A stretch of 64,000 nt of DNA from Pseudobutyrivibrio sp. UBA3626. Lineage in GTDB: Bacteria > Bacillota > Clostridia > Lachnospirales > Lachnospiraceae. Every line of letters begins with the position of its first letter. The stretch's first letter is position 1. Positions 17,737 to 27,532 of this stretch are shown piece after piece. The stretch covers positions 62,001-126,000 of the forward strand of contig DFLF01000005.1 of the NCBI GenBank assembly GCA_002373675.1, in the 5' to 3' direction. Both the position numbers and the translations under genes were made by a program. Below the pieces are notes generated by a model, which was not told the DNA's origin, did no database searches, and saw only the letters and a list, made by a program, of their open reading frames with translations.

Positions 17737-17864
17737 AAACAAATCCCTCTTCAAATTAATTGCTAATCGCAATCATTAAGATTATATCACAAAAAACAGC
17801 CTTGTAAATATACATAAACGACGAAACAACTAATAAAATATTCTCAAGTATACTAAAAATTGCA

Positions 17865-19571
17865 CTAGCGTTTCTGGCTTTCATATAGTTTATGATAAAA
17901 CCCTTTGTTAGTCAAAAGCTCATTATGCGTGCCCATTTCCTCTACCTTGCCATCCTTAATCACAAGAATAATATCAGCATCAATTATTGTTGAAAGCCTA
18001 TGTGCAACGATAATCGTTGTCTTATTCTTCATAATCTTAAGAAAAGCCTCCTGTATTAGCTTCTCATTAAGAATATCAATAGAAGATGTTGCTTCATCCA
18101 GAAGTATAATATTAGAATCTCTTAGCATAAGTCGGGTGATACATATAAGTTGCCTCTGCCCTTCTGATAGATTCCCTTCTTTAACTTTCGTATCATATCC
18201 ATCTGGCAGATTCATTATGAATTCATGGGCATTACACTCTTTTGCTGCCCTAATGGCATCTTCTCTTGTCGATTCAGAATTCCCCATACGAATATTATCC
18301 ATAACTGTACCCGATATGAGAAATGTCTCTTGAAACATAAGCCCCATCATTGAACGAACTCTATCTGCAGACATATCTCTAATATTTACTCCACCAAGGA
18401 GAATCTCTCCCTCCATATAGTCATAGTATTTGAGAAGAAGCTTCATAATAGTTGTTTTGCCACATCCTGTTGGTCCTACTATTCCCATCTTTTTCCCTTT
18501 AGGTACCGTAAATGTTATATCATCAATGGTTTTCTTATCTGTATAACCAAATCCAACATGATTAAAGATAATATCTGTTTCTACATCCCTATTATCATCT
18601 ATCTCATTATCTAAGTGTTCCGTCGGAGCATCAATCAGTTCATATATCCTATCAATACACACGAAGGAATTCTGTAATTCAGTTATCACAGAAGAAATGT
18701 CATTAAATGGTTTTGCAAACTGACTTGCATAGGCAAGAAAACTTGTTAATCCGCCAATTGTAACACTCCCAGTTATTGCAAGGTACCCACCTCCAAGTGT
18801 AACTAAGGCATAACAAATAGCATTGACTAATCTGGTAAGCGGGTTCGTTAATGATGAATAGAAAATCGCTTTTCTTGACACCTTCTCGTTTTCTGCATTC
18901 TTCTCTAGAAACTTATCTTTAAAATATTCTTCTGCCTCTTCATTGTTAATAACCTGCTTCATAGTTATAATATCCGAGGAAAGATCAGTTATTTCCCCTC
19001 GGACCTTTGCCTGAGATGCAAAATATGTATTACATTTCTTAGAAATAAATCTGGCCACAACCAATGATAACGGCGTCATAACCAAAACAGCAACAGCAAG
19101 ATATATGTTAATGCTTAGCATAAAAGAAAAAGTAATAACAATAGTTACAACCCCTACGAAGAATTGGTTGAATCCCAGGAGAAGCCCTTCACTTATCCCG
19201 TCACAGTCTACTATTATCCGACTTAATATGTCTCCTTCGGAATAAGAATCTACGAATTCGTATCTGGCATTAACAAAGCTTGTAAATGCTCTTTTTCTCA
19301 GATCAGAAGATATTCCATATACAATTCTATTATTAATCCCATTCATAATCCAAAGAAAAATCGAACTTATAACAATAGAAAGTGCCATCTCTTTGATTAT
19401 CAGGATAAGTCCATCAAAATCCACATCTCCTACTCCTATTATCTTATCCATTCCCTGACCCATAAGCACAGGAACAAGAAGGGAAAGACCTGTAGAGATA
19501 AGCGCGCATATCATTGATACTACAAACAACAGAATATATTTTCTATAGTCTCTGAAAAGTCGTCTAAGCAT
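17865..19571 (-). CDS. ABC exporter half, canonical ATPase site
   Basis: 568 residues from ATG 19571, which has AAAGGAG 5 nt upstream; a longer reading frame has no good start. A six-helix exporter domain (about 1-310) precedes an ATPase domain with Walker A GPTGCGKT, Q-loop FQE, signature LSEGQ, Walker B IILLDEA (catalytic Glu present) and H-switch VAHRLST. The non-consensus signature LSEGQ is the counterpart expected for a partner with a degenerate site. It overlaps the upstream half-transporter by 8 nt, so they almost surely pair, like LmrCD or TM287/288. Substrate unknown; multidrug or peptide export is possible. Confidence 0.92.
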   Translation of the reverse strand: MLRRLFRDYRKYILLFVVSMICALISTGLSLLVPVLMGQGMDKIIGVGDVDFDGLILIIKEMALSIVISSIFLWIMNGINNRIVYGISSDLRKRAFTSFVNARYEFVDSYSEGDILSRIIVDCDGISEGLLLGFNQFFVGVVTIVITFSFMLSINIYLAVAVLVMTPLSLVVARFISKKCNTYFASQAKVRGEITDLSSDIITMKQVINNEEAEEYFKDKFLEKNAENEKVSRKAIFYSSLTNPLTRLVNAICYALVTLGGGYLAITGSVTIGGLTSFLAYASQFAKPFNDISSVITELQNSFVCIDRIYELIDAPTEHLDNEIDDNRDVETDIIFNHVGFGYTDKKTIDDITFTVPKGKKMGIVGPTGCGKTTIMKLLLKYYDYMEGEILLGGVNIRDMSADRVRSMMGLMFQETFLISGTVMDNIRMGNSESTREDAIRAAKECNAHEFIMNLPDGYDTKVKEGNLSEGQRQLICITRLMLRDSNIILLDEATSSIDILNEKLIQEAFLKIMKNKTTIIVAHRLSTIIDADIILVIKDGKVEEMGTHNELLTNKGFYHKLYESQKR

Positions 19572-21165
19572 AACTACTCCTTTCCGGAAACTGCGCAAAG
19601 AACATCTTAGAATAAAGGGAGCATCTTGTAAGAAGTTCTTCGTGTCTTCCCATGTCAAGAAGTTTACCATTATCAATAACTATTATCCTGTCTGTTCTCA
19701 TTACCGCGCTTGGTTTCTGTGAGGCAATAACAACTGACATATCTGAGGACAGCACATTATCAAGAACCTGCTTTTCTGTTATCATGTCAAGCGGATTAGT
19801 TACATCATCCATAAGGAGAAGTTCAGGCTTTTTACTAAGCGCTCTGGCAAGAGAAAGTCTTTTCTTCTGTCCGGTTGACAGATTATTACCATTCTTAATA
19901 AGCTTCTCATCTACACCGCCCTTATTATCAACTACTTCCTGGAAGCAACTCATATTAAGTGCGTACTCCATATCATCATTTGCGTACTCCCTAAGGAGTA
20001 TATTTTCAGCTATTGTTCCTCCAAAGAAGCTGTCTTCCTGAGGTACATATCCTACTCTCGACTTATCTAATACATGTTCCATGTATAAACTGAGAATGAG
20101 GCTTTTTCCAGAACCTGTGGGACCTATAATGCCAATCTTCTCTCCATGTTTTATATCACCTAATTCTTTGTTAACAATCTCCTTTGCAGATACTACAATT
20201 GAAGCCTCAACGCTTGTCCTTTCATCATCGCCATCAATAACCTCTTCTAGTCTTCTTGCACTAGGAATCCCATTCATAATAAGCACAATTAAATTAGCCA
20301 GTTTCACCAGCTCAACAAGAACCTGGGACATATAGTTTAGAAGGGCAACAACTTCTCCTGCTGTAAGACTTCCCGTATCGACTTTCTCTCCCCCAAAATA
20401 CAGTATTAATATTATTCCAAAATTAACAAGAGCAAAGGTAAGTGGATTGAGAACGTTAGAAAGTCTTCCAACATGAATCTGATTATTGTACAGCTCTTCT
20501 AGCTGTTCATTGAATTTATTCTTCTCCTCCTCTTGTATAACGAAACCTCTTACAACTTTTGCACCATTATAGTTTTGTTTTATTCTTGTGCTCAGTTTAT
20601 CAAGTTTCTCTTGAATGAAATCAATTTTGGGAAGAGTTGTTCTCATTACGGCGTACACTACAATGGCAAGAATAATTATTATTCCACCTATTATTAATGA
20701 CATTGAAAGGTCTATTATTACAGCCATTATGAATGCACCTACTACGATAAATGGCGAACGGAGAAACAGTCTAAGGAACATATTAACAGCATTTTGCAGC
20801 TTCAATACATCACTTGTCATTCTTGTAAGAAGGGTAGGTTTTCCAATCTTTCTATAACGCGATTTATCCATAGCAAGAATAGTATCATCAAGATCCTTTC
20901 TTACTTTCATTGAGACTCCTGTTGCAGTTTTGGCAGCAAAATACTGAGCCATAATAGCAGACGTTACTCCTATAAGGGCAAGACCAATCATTAGACATGT
21001 CATTCTGACTATATAGCCTACATCCTGATATTCTATTCCTTTATCAATAATAGATGCCACAACAAAAGGCACCAGCAACTCAAATACTGCTTCTAGCATT
21101 TTGAATAATGGTGCCAATATACTTTCTTTTTTGTATGCGGACATATACCTTAATACAAATTTCAT
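19564..21165 (-). CDS. ABC exporter half, degenerate and shortened ATPase domain
   Basis: 533 residues, short for this family. Six membrane helices (about 1-310) are followed by an ATPase domain with intact Walker A (GPTGSGKS, 348-355) and signature LSTGQ (429-433). The Walker B glutamate is aspartate (D454, LLLMDDV), and the H-switch histidine is glutamine (IASQ, Q483). The Walker A to Q-loop distance is about 22 residues, against about 42 in its partner, so roughly 20 residues of that region are missing. Degenerate sites are normal in heterodimeric exporters; the deletion is less usual. The next gene downstream is its partner. Confidence 0.9.
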   Translation of the reverse strand: MKFVLRYMSAYKKESILAPLFKMLEAVFELLVPFVVASIIDKGIEYQDVGYIVRMTCLMIGLALIGVTSAIMAQYFAAKTATGVSMKVRKDLDDTILAMDKSRYRKIGKPTLLTRMTSDVLKLQNAVNMFLRLFLRSPFIVVGAFIMAVIIDLSMSLIIGGIIIILAIVVYAVMRTTLPKIDFIQEKLDKLSTRIKQNYNGAKVVRGFVIQEEEKNKFNEQLEELYNNQIHVGRLSNVLNPLTFALVNFGIILILYFGGEKVDTGSLTAGEVVALLNYMSQVLVELVKLANLIVLIMNGIPSARRLEEVIDGDDERTSVEASIVVSAKEIVNKELGDIKHGEKIGIIGPTGSGKSLILSLYMEHVLDKSRVGYVPQEDSFFGGTIAENILLREYANDDMEYALNMSCFQEVVDNKGGVDEKLIKNGNNLSTGQKKRLSLARALSKKPELLLMDDVTNPLDMITEKQVLDNVLSSDMSVVIASQKPSAVMRTDRIIVIDNGKLLDMGRHEELLTRCSLYSKMFFAQFPERSSYA

Positions 21166-21171
21166 TTATAA

Positions 21172-21855
21172 CTATTTTCCTTGTGTACTATTTGTCGCCT
21201 TAGTCTGTGAAGCTTTATCTGCTTCATACAAATCATCGACCTTAAGCTGTTCTAGAAGAGCATCATCTACAGTAAATTCATAAGAAGCCTTCCAGCCTTC
21301 AACAAGATTATTAATATATGTGGAAGAACTATTTTCATCTGTAATTTGCCCGTCAGCTCTACCTCTATCTGTCATTGCCTTCTCCATCTTAGACATATAT
21401 ACCATATCTGTGAGCATCTGTTTTACTACATCTTCGTCTGCTCCCATTGAATTTAAGGCACTGCTGGAATTCTCTTCCATAAATTTCTTAGTTGCATCGT
21501 CAACCTTTGTCTTGTCATCATCAGTAAGCTCAACTTTATATTCTTCAGCATGTTTTTTGATAACATATTGCGTCTCAAGTGTATCAACAATATTCTGCTT
21601 AACCTCATCAGCAAATGTCTGACCAGCACCTGTCATATCCTCAGTCCAAAGCTTAGTTCCATATGAAGAACCATAATTAATATCATATCTCGCCTGATTG
21701 TACTTGAACACAAAGTTGGCATAGCCTAAAGTAATACCATCTTCTCCACTGTTTATATCTATTAATTTGGAACTATAATTTCTTATCTTACATCCGGAAA
21801 GGATTGCCATCACAAAAATGAAAACCATTAAAAGACTTAACATTTTCTTCTTCAT
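21172..21855 (-). CDS. SurA-N/trigger-factor-like lipoprotein
   Basis: 227 residues from ATG 21855 (AAGGTGG 8 nt upstream). A signal peptide ends in a lipobox (ILSGC, Cys about 22). The rest is helical and charged, with a pattern like the chaperone N-domain of SurA/PrsA proteins (ADEVKQNIVDTLETQYVIKKHAEE, here in part: VIKKHAEEYKVELTDDD). No parvulin-type isomerase domain follows. In many clostridia a PrsA-type foldase gene sits after mfd, so this may be a reduced version acting as an extracytoplasmic chaperone. Function is inferred. Confidence 0.65.
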   Translation of the reverse strand: MKKKMLSLLMVFIFVMAILSGCKIRNYSSKLIDINSGEDGITLGYANFVFKYNQARYDINYGSSYGTKLWTEDMTGAGQTFADEVKQNIVDTLETQYVIKKHAEEYKVELTDDDKTKVDDATKKFMEENSSSALNSMGADEDVVKQMLTDMVYMSKMEKAMTDRGRADGQITDENSSSTYINNLVEGWKASYEFTVDDALLEQLKVDDLYEADKASQTKATNSTQGK

Positions 21856-21912
21856 AATAATTACCACCTTATTATTTTCTCTATAGAAGTATACATTTTA
21901 TGCAACATTAAT

Positions 21913-24900
21913 TCAACCTTTGTCATCTCTTATATCTTGTAAATCAATCAAAAATCCCAGCAACTTATCATGTATATTTTTTTCATGAGCAGCCCCTTCA
22001 ATTCTTGTATCGTATACAAATTCCGGATTAGATGGATTGGCTGAAAATGTAATATCCGGATAGTACTTCTCAACAAGAGATGGTATTTTAGTCGGATTAA
22101 GTCTTGCCTTGTTATACATACTAATTGTTATAATATCTCCCTTTTGAGATATCTTAGTCACATACGCTTTTTGAGCATTATATTTTACCTTAGCAACATA
22201 CATTAGGTTAAGAACGCTTCTTGGCACTTCTCCAAATCTATCAACCAATTCTTCTAGCATTGCATCGTAATTATCATCAGAACCAAGTTCTGATATTCTC
22301 TTGTATATATCCAGCTTATGAACACCACTCTTGATATACGAATCAGGAATATACGCATCAATATCTATATCTATTTCCGCATTATATTCAAGTACTTCTG
22401 TCTCTCCCTTTTCTGTTTTCAAAGCATCACTAAGCATTTTACAATACAGGTCATAACCTACTGCTTCCATATGACCGTGTTGATCTTTGCCCAGCATATT
22501 ACCGGCACCTCTTATCTCAAGATCTCTAAGAGCGATTTTAAATCCACTTCCCAAATCAGAGAATTCTTTGATGGCTGAAAGTCGCTTCTCAGCTTCTTCT
22601 CTTAGCATCCTGTCTTTCTTGTACATAAAGAAAGCGTAAGCCATTCTGTTGCTTCTTCCAATTCTTCCTCGTAGCTGATATAGCTGCGATAGCCCAAGTC
22701 TATCAGCATCATGAATAATCATTGTATTTACATTAGGAATATCCAGACCAATCTCAATAATAGTTGTTGATATTAGAACATCTATTTCTCCATTGACAAA
22801 ATCACTCATGATTTCCTCAAGTCTCTTCTCACTCATTCTTCCATGTGCGTATTTCACATTTGCTTCCGGAACAAGCTTCTCTATACTTGCCGCCATTTCT
22901 GCAATGGTATTGACTCTGTTATATACATAATATACCTGTCCTTGCCTGTGTAATTCCCGAAGAATTGCATCCCTTACCATCTCTTCATTATATTCAAATA
23001 CAAATGTCTGAATAGGCATTCTATCAACAGGCGCTTCTTCAAGGAGACTCATATCTCTTATTCCTGTAAGACTCATATGAAGTGTCCTTGGTATGGGAGT
23101 TGCTGTCATACTTATAACATCAACGTTCTTCTTAAGCGCCTTTATCTTCTCTTTATGAGCAACACCAAATCTCTGCTCCTCATCTATTACAAGAAGCCCA
23201 AGATCTTTATACGATACATCTTTCGAGAGAACCCTGTGAGTCCCAATTACAATATCTACTCTTCCGGACTTTAATCCCTCAATGGTATCCTTCTGTTCCG
23301 ATGGGGTTCTGAACCTGCTAAGAAGCTCTATTGTTATTGGATAATCCTTCATCCTTTGTGAAAATGTATTGTAATGTTGTTGCGCAAGAACTGTTGTCGG
23401 GCAAAGCATTACAACCTGCTTATTGTCCTGTACTGCTTTGAATGCTCCTCTAATTGCAATCTCTGTCTTACCAAATCCAACATCACCGCAGATAAGTCTG
23501 TCCATAATCTTAGGACTTTCCATATCCTTCTTTACAGCCTCAATCGCTTCTTCCTGACCTCTCGTCTCTTCATATGGAAATGTTTCTTCAAATTCTTTCT
23601 GCCATATAGTATCTTTTCCAAAGACGAATCCATTATCTCTTTCTCTAAGCGCATATAGTTCGACTAATTCTTTTGCCACTTCACCTACTGCACTTTTAAC
23701 ACTTTCTTTTGTCTTGGTCCAGGCACTAGTACCAAGCGTATTAAGCTTCGGCTTCTTTGACTCAGACGAGCCATACTTTTGAATCATATCAAATGAGGAT
23801 GCGGGAATATATAAGTTGCCATTCTTTGCATACTCAATCTTAATGTAATCTTTTACTGCATTTCCTATTTCAAGTTTTTCAAGCCCACGATAAATACCTA
23901 CACCATGATTCTCATGTACAACATAATCTCCTACTTTTAATTCTTGAAGGGAATTAAATTTCTCGCCGGTAAATTTCTTCTTTCTCTTTTTCTTAACAAC
24001 AGCTTTAGAGCCGAATATATCATTTTCAGTAATAAGAACATAGTTAATATCAGGCAGTTCATATCCTCTGTCTATGTCACTTACTGTAACAAGAACTTCT
24101 CCTCCTTGTACTTCTACATCCTCTTTCTCACTGTAATACGCATTAAGATCTCTTTCCTGTAAATCAAGAGCAAATCTCTTTGCTTTAGTTCGTGATGCAC
24201 TTGTGATAATAACCTTTGTACGGTTCTTTTTATATTTACTTAAATCTTTTACCAGTCCTTCAAAACTTCCCGAATAACTTGTTATAGAATTAGCCTTAAC
24301 ATAATAATTCTTCTTAATAGTTATATCTGATATTTTGGTATCAAGAGTAGAAAGAATCAGCTTATTAAATCTCTTTAATTTGCTTATTATTTCATCAGGG
24401 CTTTTCATCATTGAAAGTTGCTTAGGAAGTAGATATCCTTTTTCAAGACGTCTAGTCATGCTATCAAGAAATTCAGCTTCTCTTATATTAAGTTCCTCTC
24501 GAAATCCCCTGGCATCGTCAAATACTATCAAGGCATCATCAGGAAGATAATCAAGAATAGAATATGTCTTATCTACAAAATATGTCAGATGGGATTCTAA
24601 CTCCATAAGCCCCCATCCCTGGCTTATCTCATCTATTATTCTATCCGCCGACTTTCGAAGTCTTGCTGCTTCTTCTGTCTTAAATTCGCTTCTTAATTTA
24701 TCATATAATTTAGATGCATCTTCCTCTATTAATTCAAGACCTTTATCAATATCATTAGAAGTAAGCATGACTTCACTCGCTGGATAGATTACAGCATCAG
24801 TAAGCTTCTCAATTGAGCGCTGATTCTCAATAGAGAAAACTCTTATAGAATCGATTTCATCACCAAATAATTCTATCCTGATAGGCTTTTCCATTGTAAG

Positions 24901-25440
24901 AGGATATATATCCACAATCCCACCTCTTACAGCAAATTCTCCCGGATGCTCAACCTCTTCTTCCTTATCATATCCTAATGATACAAGCATCTTCTCGTAT
25001 GATATAAGGTCAATAGTATCCCCTACTTTTATTTTAAGTGAATTATCACTAAAAAGTTCTTTGCTTGGCATACAGTTTATCAAGGCATCTACACTTACAA
25101 ATATAGTTGTCTTCTCTTCTCCTAGAATGGATTTAAGGGCAGCAATCCTCTCTTTTGTAAGCGCATTTCCTCTAATATCAGCCTGATAGAACATCACATC
25201 TTTTGCCGGAAACATTACTCCATCATCAGAATACCCATTGTATTTGTTAGATAACTCTCTTGCTCTAACATCATCCCTTGTAATTACTAAGGTTTTGTTG
25301 TGAGACAGTCCATTTATAATGCTGGGTTTAATGGGCTCTATACAGCCTGACAATTCAAAATTATCTTTGCCACTGAGCAAATTATTCTTTAATTCAATTA
25401 ATTCTACTAAACTATTATATGGTTCTTCAAATACTTTCAT
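21913..25440 (-). CDS. mfd: Transcription-repair coupling factor Mfd
   Basis: 1175 residues, full length. UvrB-homology domains occupy the N-terminus (RGGIVDIYP near 168). The RNA polymerase-interacting CarD-like domain starts near 500 (VGDYVVHENHGVGIYRG). The RecG-like translocase has Walker A GDVGFGKTE, DEEQRFGV, MTATPIPRT and QLRGRIGRS. The TRCF C-terminal domain closes the protein. It removes stalled RNA polymerase at lesions and recruits UvrA. It follows pth by 13 nt, the order usual in Firmicutes (pth-mfd-prsA-like). Confidence 0.97.
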   Translation of the reverse strand: MKVFEEPYNSLVELIELKNNLLSGKDNFELSGCIEPIKPSIINGLSHNKTLVITRDDVRARELSNKYNGYSDDGVMFPAKDVMFYQADIRGNALTKERIAALKSILGEEKTTIFVSVDALINCMPSKELFSDNSLKIKVGDTIDLISYEKMLVSLGYDKEEEVEHPGEFAVRGGIVDIYPLTMEKPIRIELFGDEIDSIRVFSIENQRSIEKLTDAVIYPASEVMLTSNDIDKGLELIEEDASKLYDKLRSEFKTEEAARLRKSADRIIDEISQGWGLMELESHLTYFVDKTYSILDYLPDDALIVFDDARGFREELNIREAEFLDSMTRRLEKGYLLPKQLSMMKSPDEIISKLKRFNKLILSTLDTKISDITIKKNYYVKANSITSYSGSFEGLVKDLSKYKKNRTKVIITSASRTKAKRFALDLQERDLNAYYSEKEDVEVQGGEVLVTVSDIDRGYELPDINYVLITENDIFGSKAVVKKKRKKKFTGEKFNSLQELKVGDYVVHENHGVGIYRGLEKLEIGNAVKDYIKIEYAKNGNLYIPASSFDMIQKYGSSESKKPKLNTLGTSAWTKTKESVKSAVGEVAKELVELYALRERDNGFVFGKDTIWQKEFEETFPYEETRGQEEAIEAVKKDMESPKIMDRLICGDVGFGKTEIAIRGAFKAVQDNKQVVMLCPTTVLAQQHYNTFSQRMKDYPITIELLSRFRTPSEQKDTIEGLKSGRVDIVIGTHRVLSKDVSYKDLGLLVIDEEQRFGVAHKEKIKALKKNVDVISMTATPIPRTLHMSLTGIRDMSLLEEAPVDRMPIQTFVFEYNEEMVRDAILRELHRQGQVYYVYNRVNTIAEMAASIEKLVPEANVKYAHGRMSEKRLEEIMSDFVNGEIDVLISTTIIEIGLDIPNVNTMIIHDADRLGLSQLYQLRGRIGRSNRMAYAFFMYKKDRMLREEAEKRLSAIKEFSDLGSGFKIALRDLEIRGAGNMLGKDQHGHMEAVGYDLYCKMLSDALKTEKGETEVLEYNAEIDIDIDAYIPDSYIKSGVHKLDIYKRISELGSDDNYDAMLEELVDRFGEVPRSVLNLMYVAKVKYNAQKAYVTKISQKGDIITISMYNKARLNPTKIPSLVEKYYPDITFSANPSNPEFVYDTRIEGAAHEKNIHDKLLGFLIDLQDIRDDKG

Positions 25441-25453
25441 TATCTACTTTCTT

Positions 25454-26029
25454 CTACCTGTTTATTGGACCATTATACTTACTCATTGATTTGTCAATGC
25501 CACACTCAATAATACATTCAATTGATTCTGCAGCCACAATGAAACTTTCCTTAACCAATTTCCTATCAGCCTTATCAAAACGGCTAAGAACATGACTAAT
25601 AATATCTCTATCTTCTGGCACCTTGCCAATTCCAATTCTCACTCTATCAAAGGATTCTGTACCAAGACATTTAATAATACTTTTTAATCCATTATGTCCC
25701 CCGGCACTGCCTTTACTTCTAAGTCTAAGAACACCCACATCAAGATTAAGGTCATCAGATATAACTATAAGATCCTCCTTGACATTAACCTTATAATAAT
25801 CCACGACTTCTCTTACAGCTTCTCCGCTGTTATTCATATATGTCATTGGCTTTATTAGTACAACTTTCTCGCCATTAATAAAGCCTTCTCCAAGTAATGA
25901 TTTGAACTGACTTTTCTTAACCTTAATTCTATGATTTTTAGCAATAATATCTATGGTGTCAAACCCCACATTGTGCCTTGTCTTAGAATACTTTAAAGTG
26001 GGATTTCCAAGCCCAACTATAATACGCAT
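25454..26029 (-). CDS. pth: Peptidyl-tRNA hydrolase
   Basis: 191 residues. It frees tRNA from peptidyl-tRNA released from ribosomes. GLGNPTLKYSKTRHNVGF near the start carries the catalytic His. KPMTYMNNSGEAV and the SDDLNLDVGVLRLR and GSAGGHNGLKSI segments are all conserved. AGGTGTAAA precedes ATG. It leads the pth-mfd transcript. Confidence 0.97.
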   Translation of the reverse strand: MRIIVGLGNPTLKYSKTRHNVGFDTIDIIAKNHRIKVKKSQFKSLLGEGFINGEKVVLIKPMTYMNNSGEAVREVVDYYKVNVKEDLIVISDDLNLDVGVLRLRSKGSAGGHNGLKSIIKCLGTESFDRVRIGIGKVPEDRDIISHVLSRFDKADRKLVKESFIVAAESIECIIECGIDKSMSKYNGPINR

Positions 26030-26106
26030 TTTACACCTCTATTTATATAAATTCTCTAGCATACTACATATTACCTTTATTTGCTTTGATTTTCAATATC
26101 TAGTGG

Positions 26107-26135
26107 ATGACAAAAGGCTTGATTTTTGGTATACT
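26107..26135 (+). promoter_or_regulatory. Sigma-A-type promoter of FliD-like gene
   Basis: ATGACA (26107-26112), 17 nt, TATACT (26130-26135). No sigma-28 motif and no c-di-GMP riboswitch were seen in the 26136-26226 leader. AAAGGAGGGG lies shortly before the ATG. Confidence 0.65.
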
Positions 26136-26226
26136 ATAAGTGAATAAATGGACTTTTATACCCCGATGCAGGTAAGAAAGGATTTTTACTAGGCATTATT
26201 TCACGGAAGAAAGGAGGGGACGTCTT

Positions 26227-27510
26227 ATGGCACGGATAGATGCTGCATACAATTATTATCTGTCGACCTATAACCCTAGAGGTAATGGTTCTAAGTATGA
26301 TATCCACAAGAAAAGTGAATTAAGAGCTACTTATAACGAGATGCTTAAGGCTAACAAAGAGTCTCCTCTGTATAAGATTGATATGGATGACGGGGATTTG
26401 ACCAGATTCGCTATTGACCTTAAGGAAAATGCTCGGGCTGCCAAGAATATTATTGCTGAAATGTCATCTGGTGGTGATAGTATGGAATCACTTCTCGATA
26501 AAAAAGTGGCCTCTTCATCTAATGATGATTTAGTTAGTGTAACTTTTGTTGGTGATGAGAATAGCGACACAAGCCCAAGCTTCAATATGGAAGTAAATGC
26601 CCTTGCCACTCCTCAGATTAATACCGGTAATTTCCTTAATTCAGATGGTTATGATTTTGAGGAAGGTCATTATTCTTTCGACCTTAATACAACAAGTAAT
26701 TCTTTTGAATTTCAATTTAATGTAAGTATTGGAGATAACAACTTAGATGTACAAAAGAAAATTGCAAGACTTGTAAATTCTTCTGATGTTGGACTTACAG
26801 CCGAAATAATCAGTAATGGATTAAACCAGTCTTCACTTCAGCTTACCTCTAAGAAGACCGGTCTTCCTGAAGGCGAGACTGAGTTATTCTCAATCGAGAC
26901 CAATACATCATGGGCTGAGGTTAACAGGCTTGGCATTAACAATATAACAAGCCCTGCTCACAATTCATCATTTACACTTAATGATTCTGAGCATCAGTCA
27001 ATGTCTAACACATTTACAATTAATAAAGCCTTCGAAGTTACCCTTCACAAGCCTACGAATGGTGAACCTGTAAATGTTGGTTTCAAGACGAATACAGAAG
27101 CTCTAGCAGATAGTGTTAGTGATTTGATTAAGGCCTATAATAATATGGTCAGAATAGGTGCTAATTATTCTCAGGGACATAATAATTCATACTTTAATGA
27201 GATGACAGCAATTGGACGTTCGTTAAGTACGCAATTGTCCGACATAGGCATAACACAGACAGACAATGGATCGCTTGTAATGGATAGAGACGCTATTCAA
27301 AATGGTGTGACAGGCGCTAACAGAAGCGATGTCTTCAAGACTCTTAACACCTTTAAGAATGCACTATCTAATGCAGCCAACAAGACTGCAATTAATCCAA
27401 TGAAATACGTAGATAAGCTACTTGTAGAATATAAGAATCCGGGCAAGACTTTTTCAGCAGTCTATGCCAGCAGTGCATATGCAGGAATGTTAGTAGATCA
27501 GGCGTTGTAA
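26227..27510 (+). CDS. FliD-like flagellar filament-associated protein
   Basis: 427 residues, no signal peptide, no cysteines seen. The middle and C-terminal parts resemble FliD: SFNMEVNALATPQ, then a TFTINKAFEVTLHKPT segment followed by VNVGFKTNTEALADSVSDLIKAYNNMV, which is the shape of the FliD strand plus helix leading into the coiled coil. The N-terminal 90 residues do not look like the usual FliD start and I do not recognise them. It could be a cap paralogue or a surface decoration of the filament. It stands alone, far from fliS and flagellin. Confidence 0.6.
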   Translation: MARIDAAYNYYLSTYNPRGNGSKYDIHKKSELRATYNEMLKANKESPLYKIDMDDGDLTRFAIDLKENARAAKNIIAEMSSGGDSMESLLDKKVASSSNDDLVSVTFVGDENSDTSPSFNMEVNALATPQINTGNFLNSDGYDFEEGHYSFDLNTTSNSFEFQFNVSIGDNNLDVQKKIARLVNSSDVGLTAEIISNGLNQSSLQLTSKKTGLPEGETELFSIETNTSWAEVNRLGINNITSPAHNSSFTLNDSEHQSMSNTFTINKAFEVTLHKPTNGEPVNVGFKTNTEALADSVSDLIKAYNNMVRIGANYSQGHNNSYFNEMTAIGRSLSTQLSDIGITQTDNGSLVMDRDAIQNGVTGANRSDVFKTLNTFKNALSNAANKTAINPMKYVDKLLVEYKNPGKTFSAVYASSAYAGMLVDQAL

Positions 27511-27532
27511 TTAATAGTATTAATACAACGCC

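Noticed and set aside
26136..26226. Cyclic-di-GMP riboswitch before the FliD-like gene
   Set aside because: No GEMM-type core was found and the leader is only about 90 nt.
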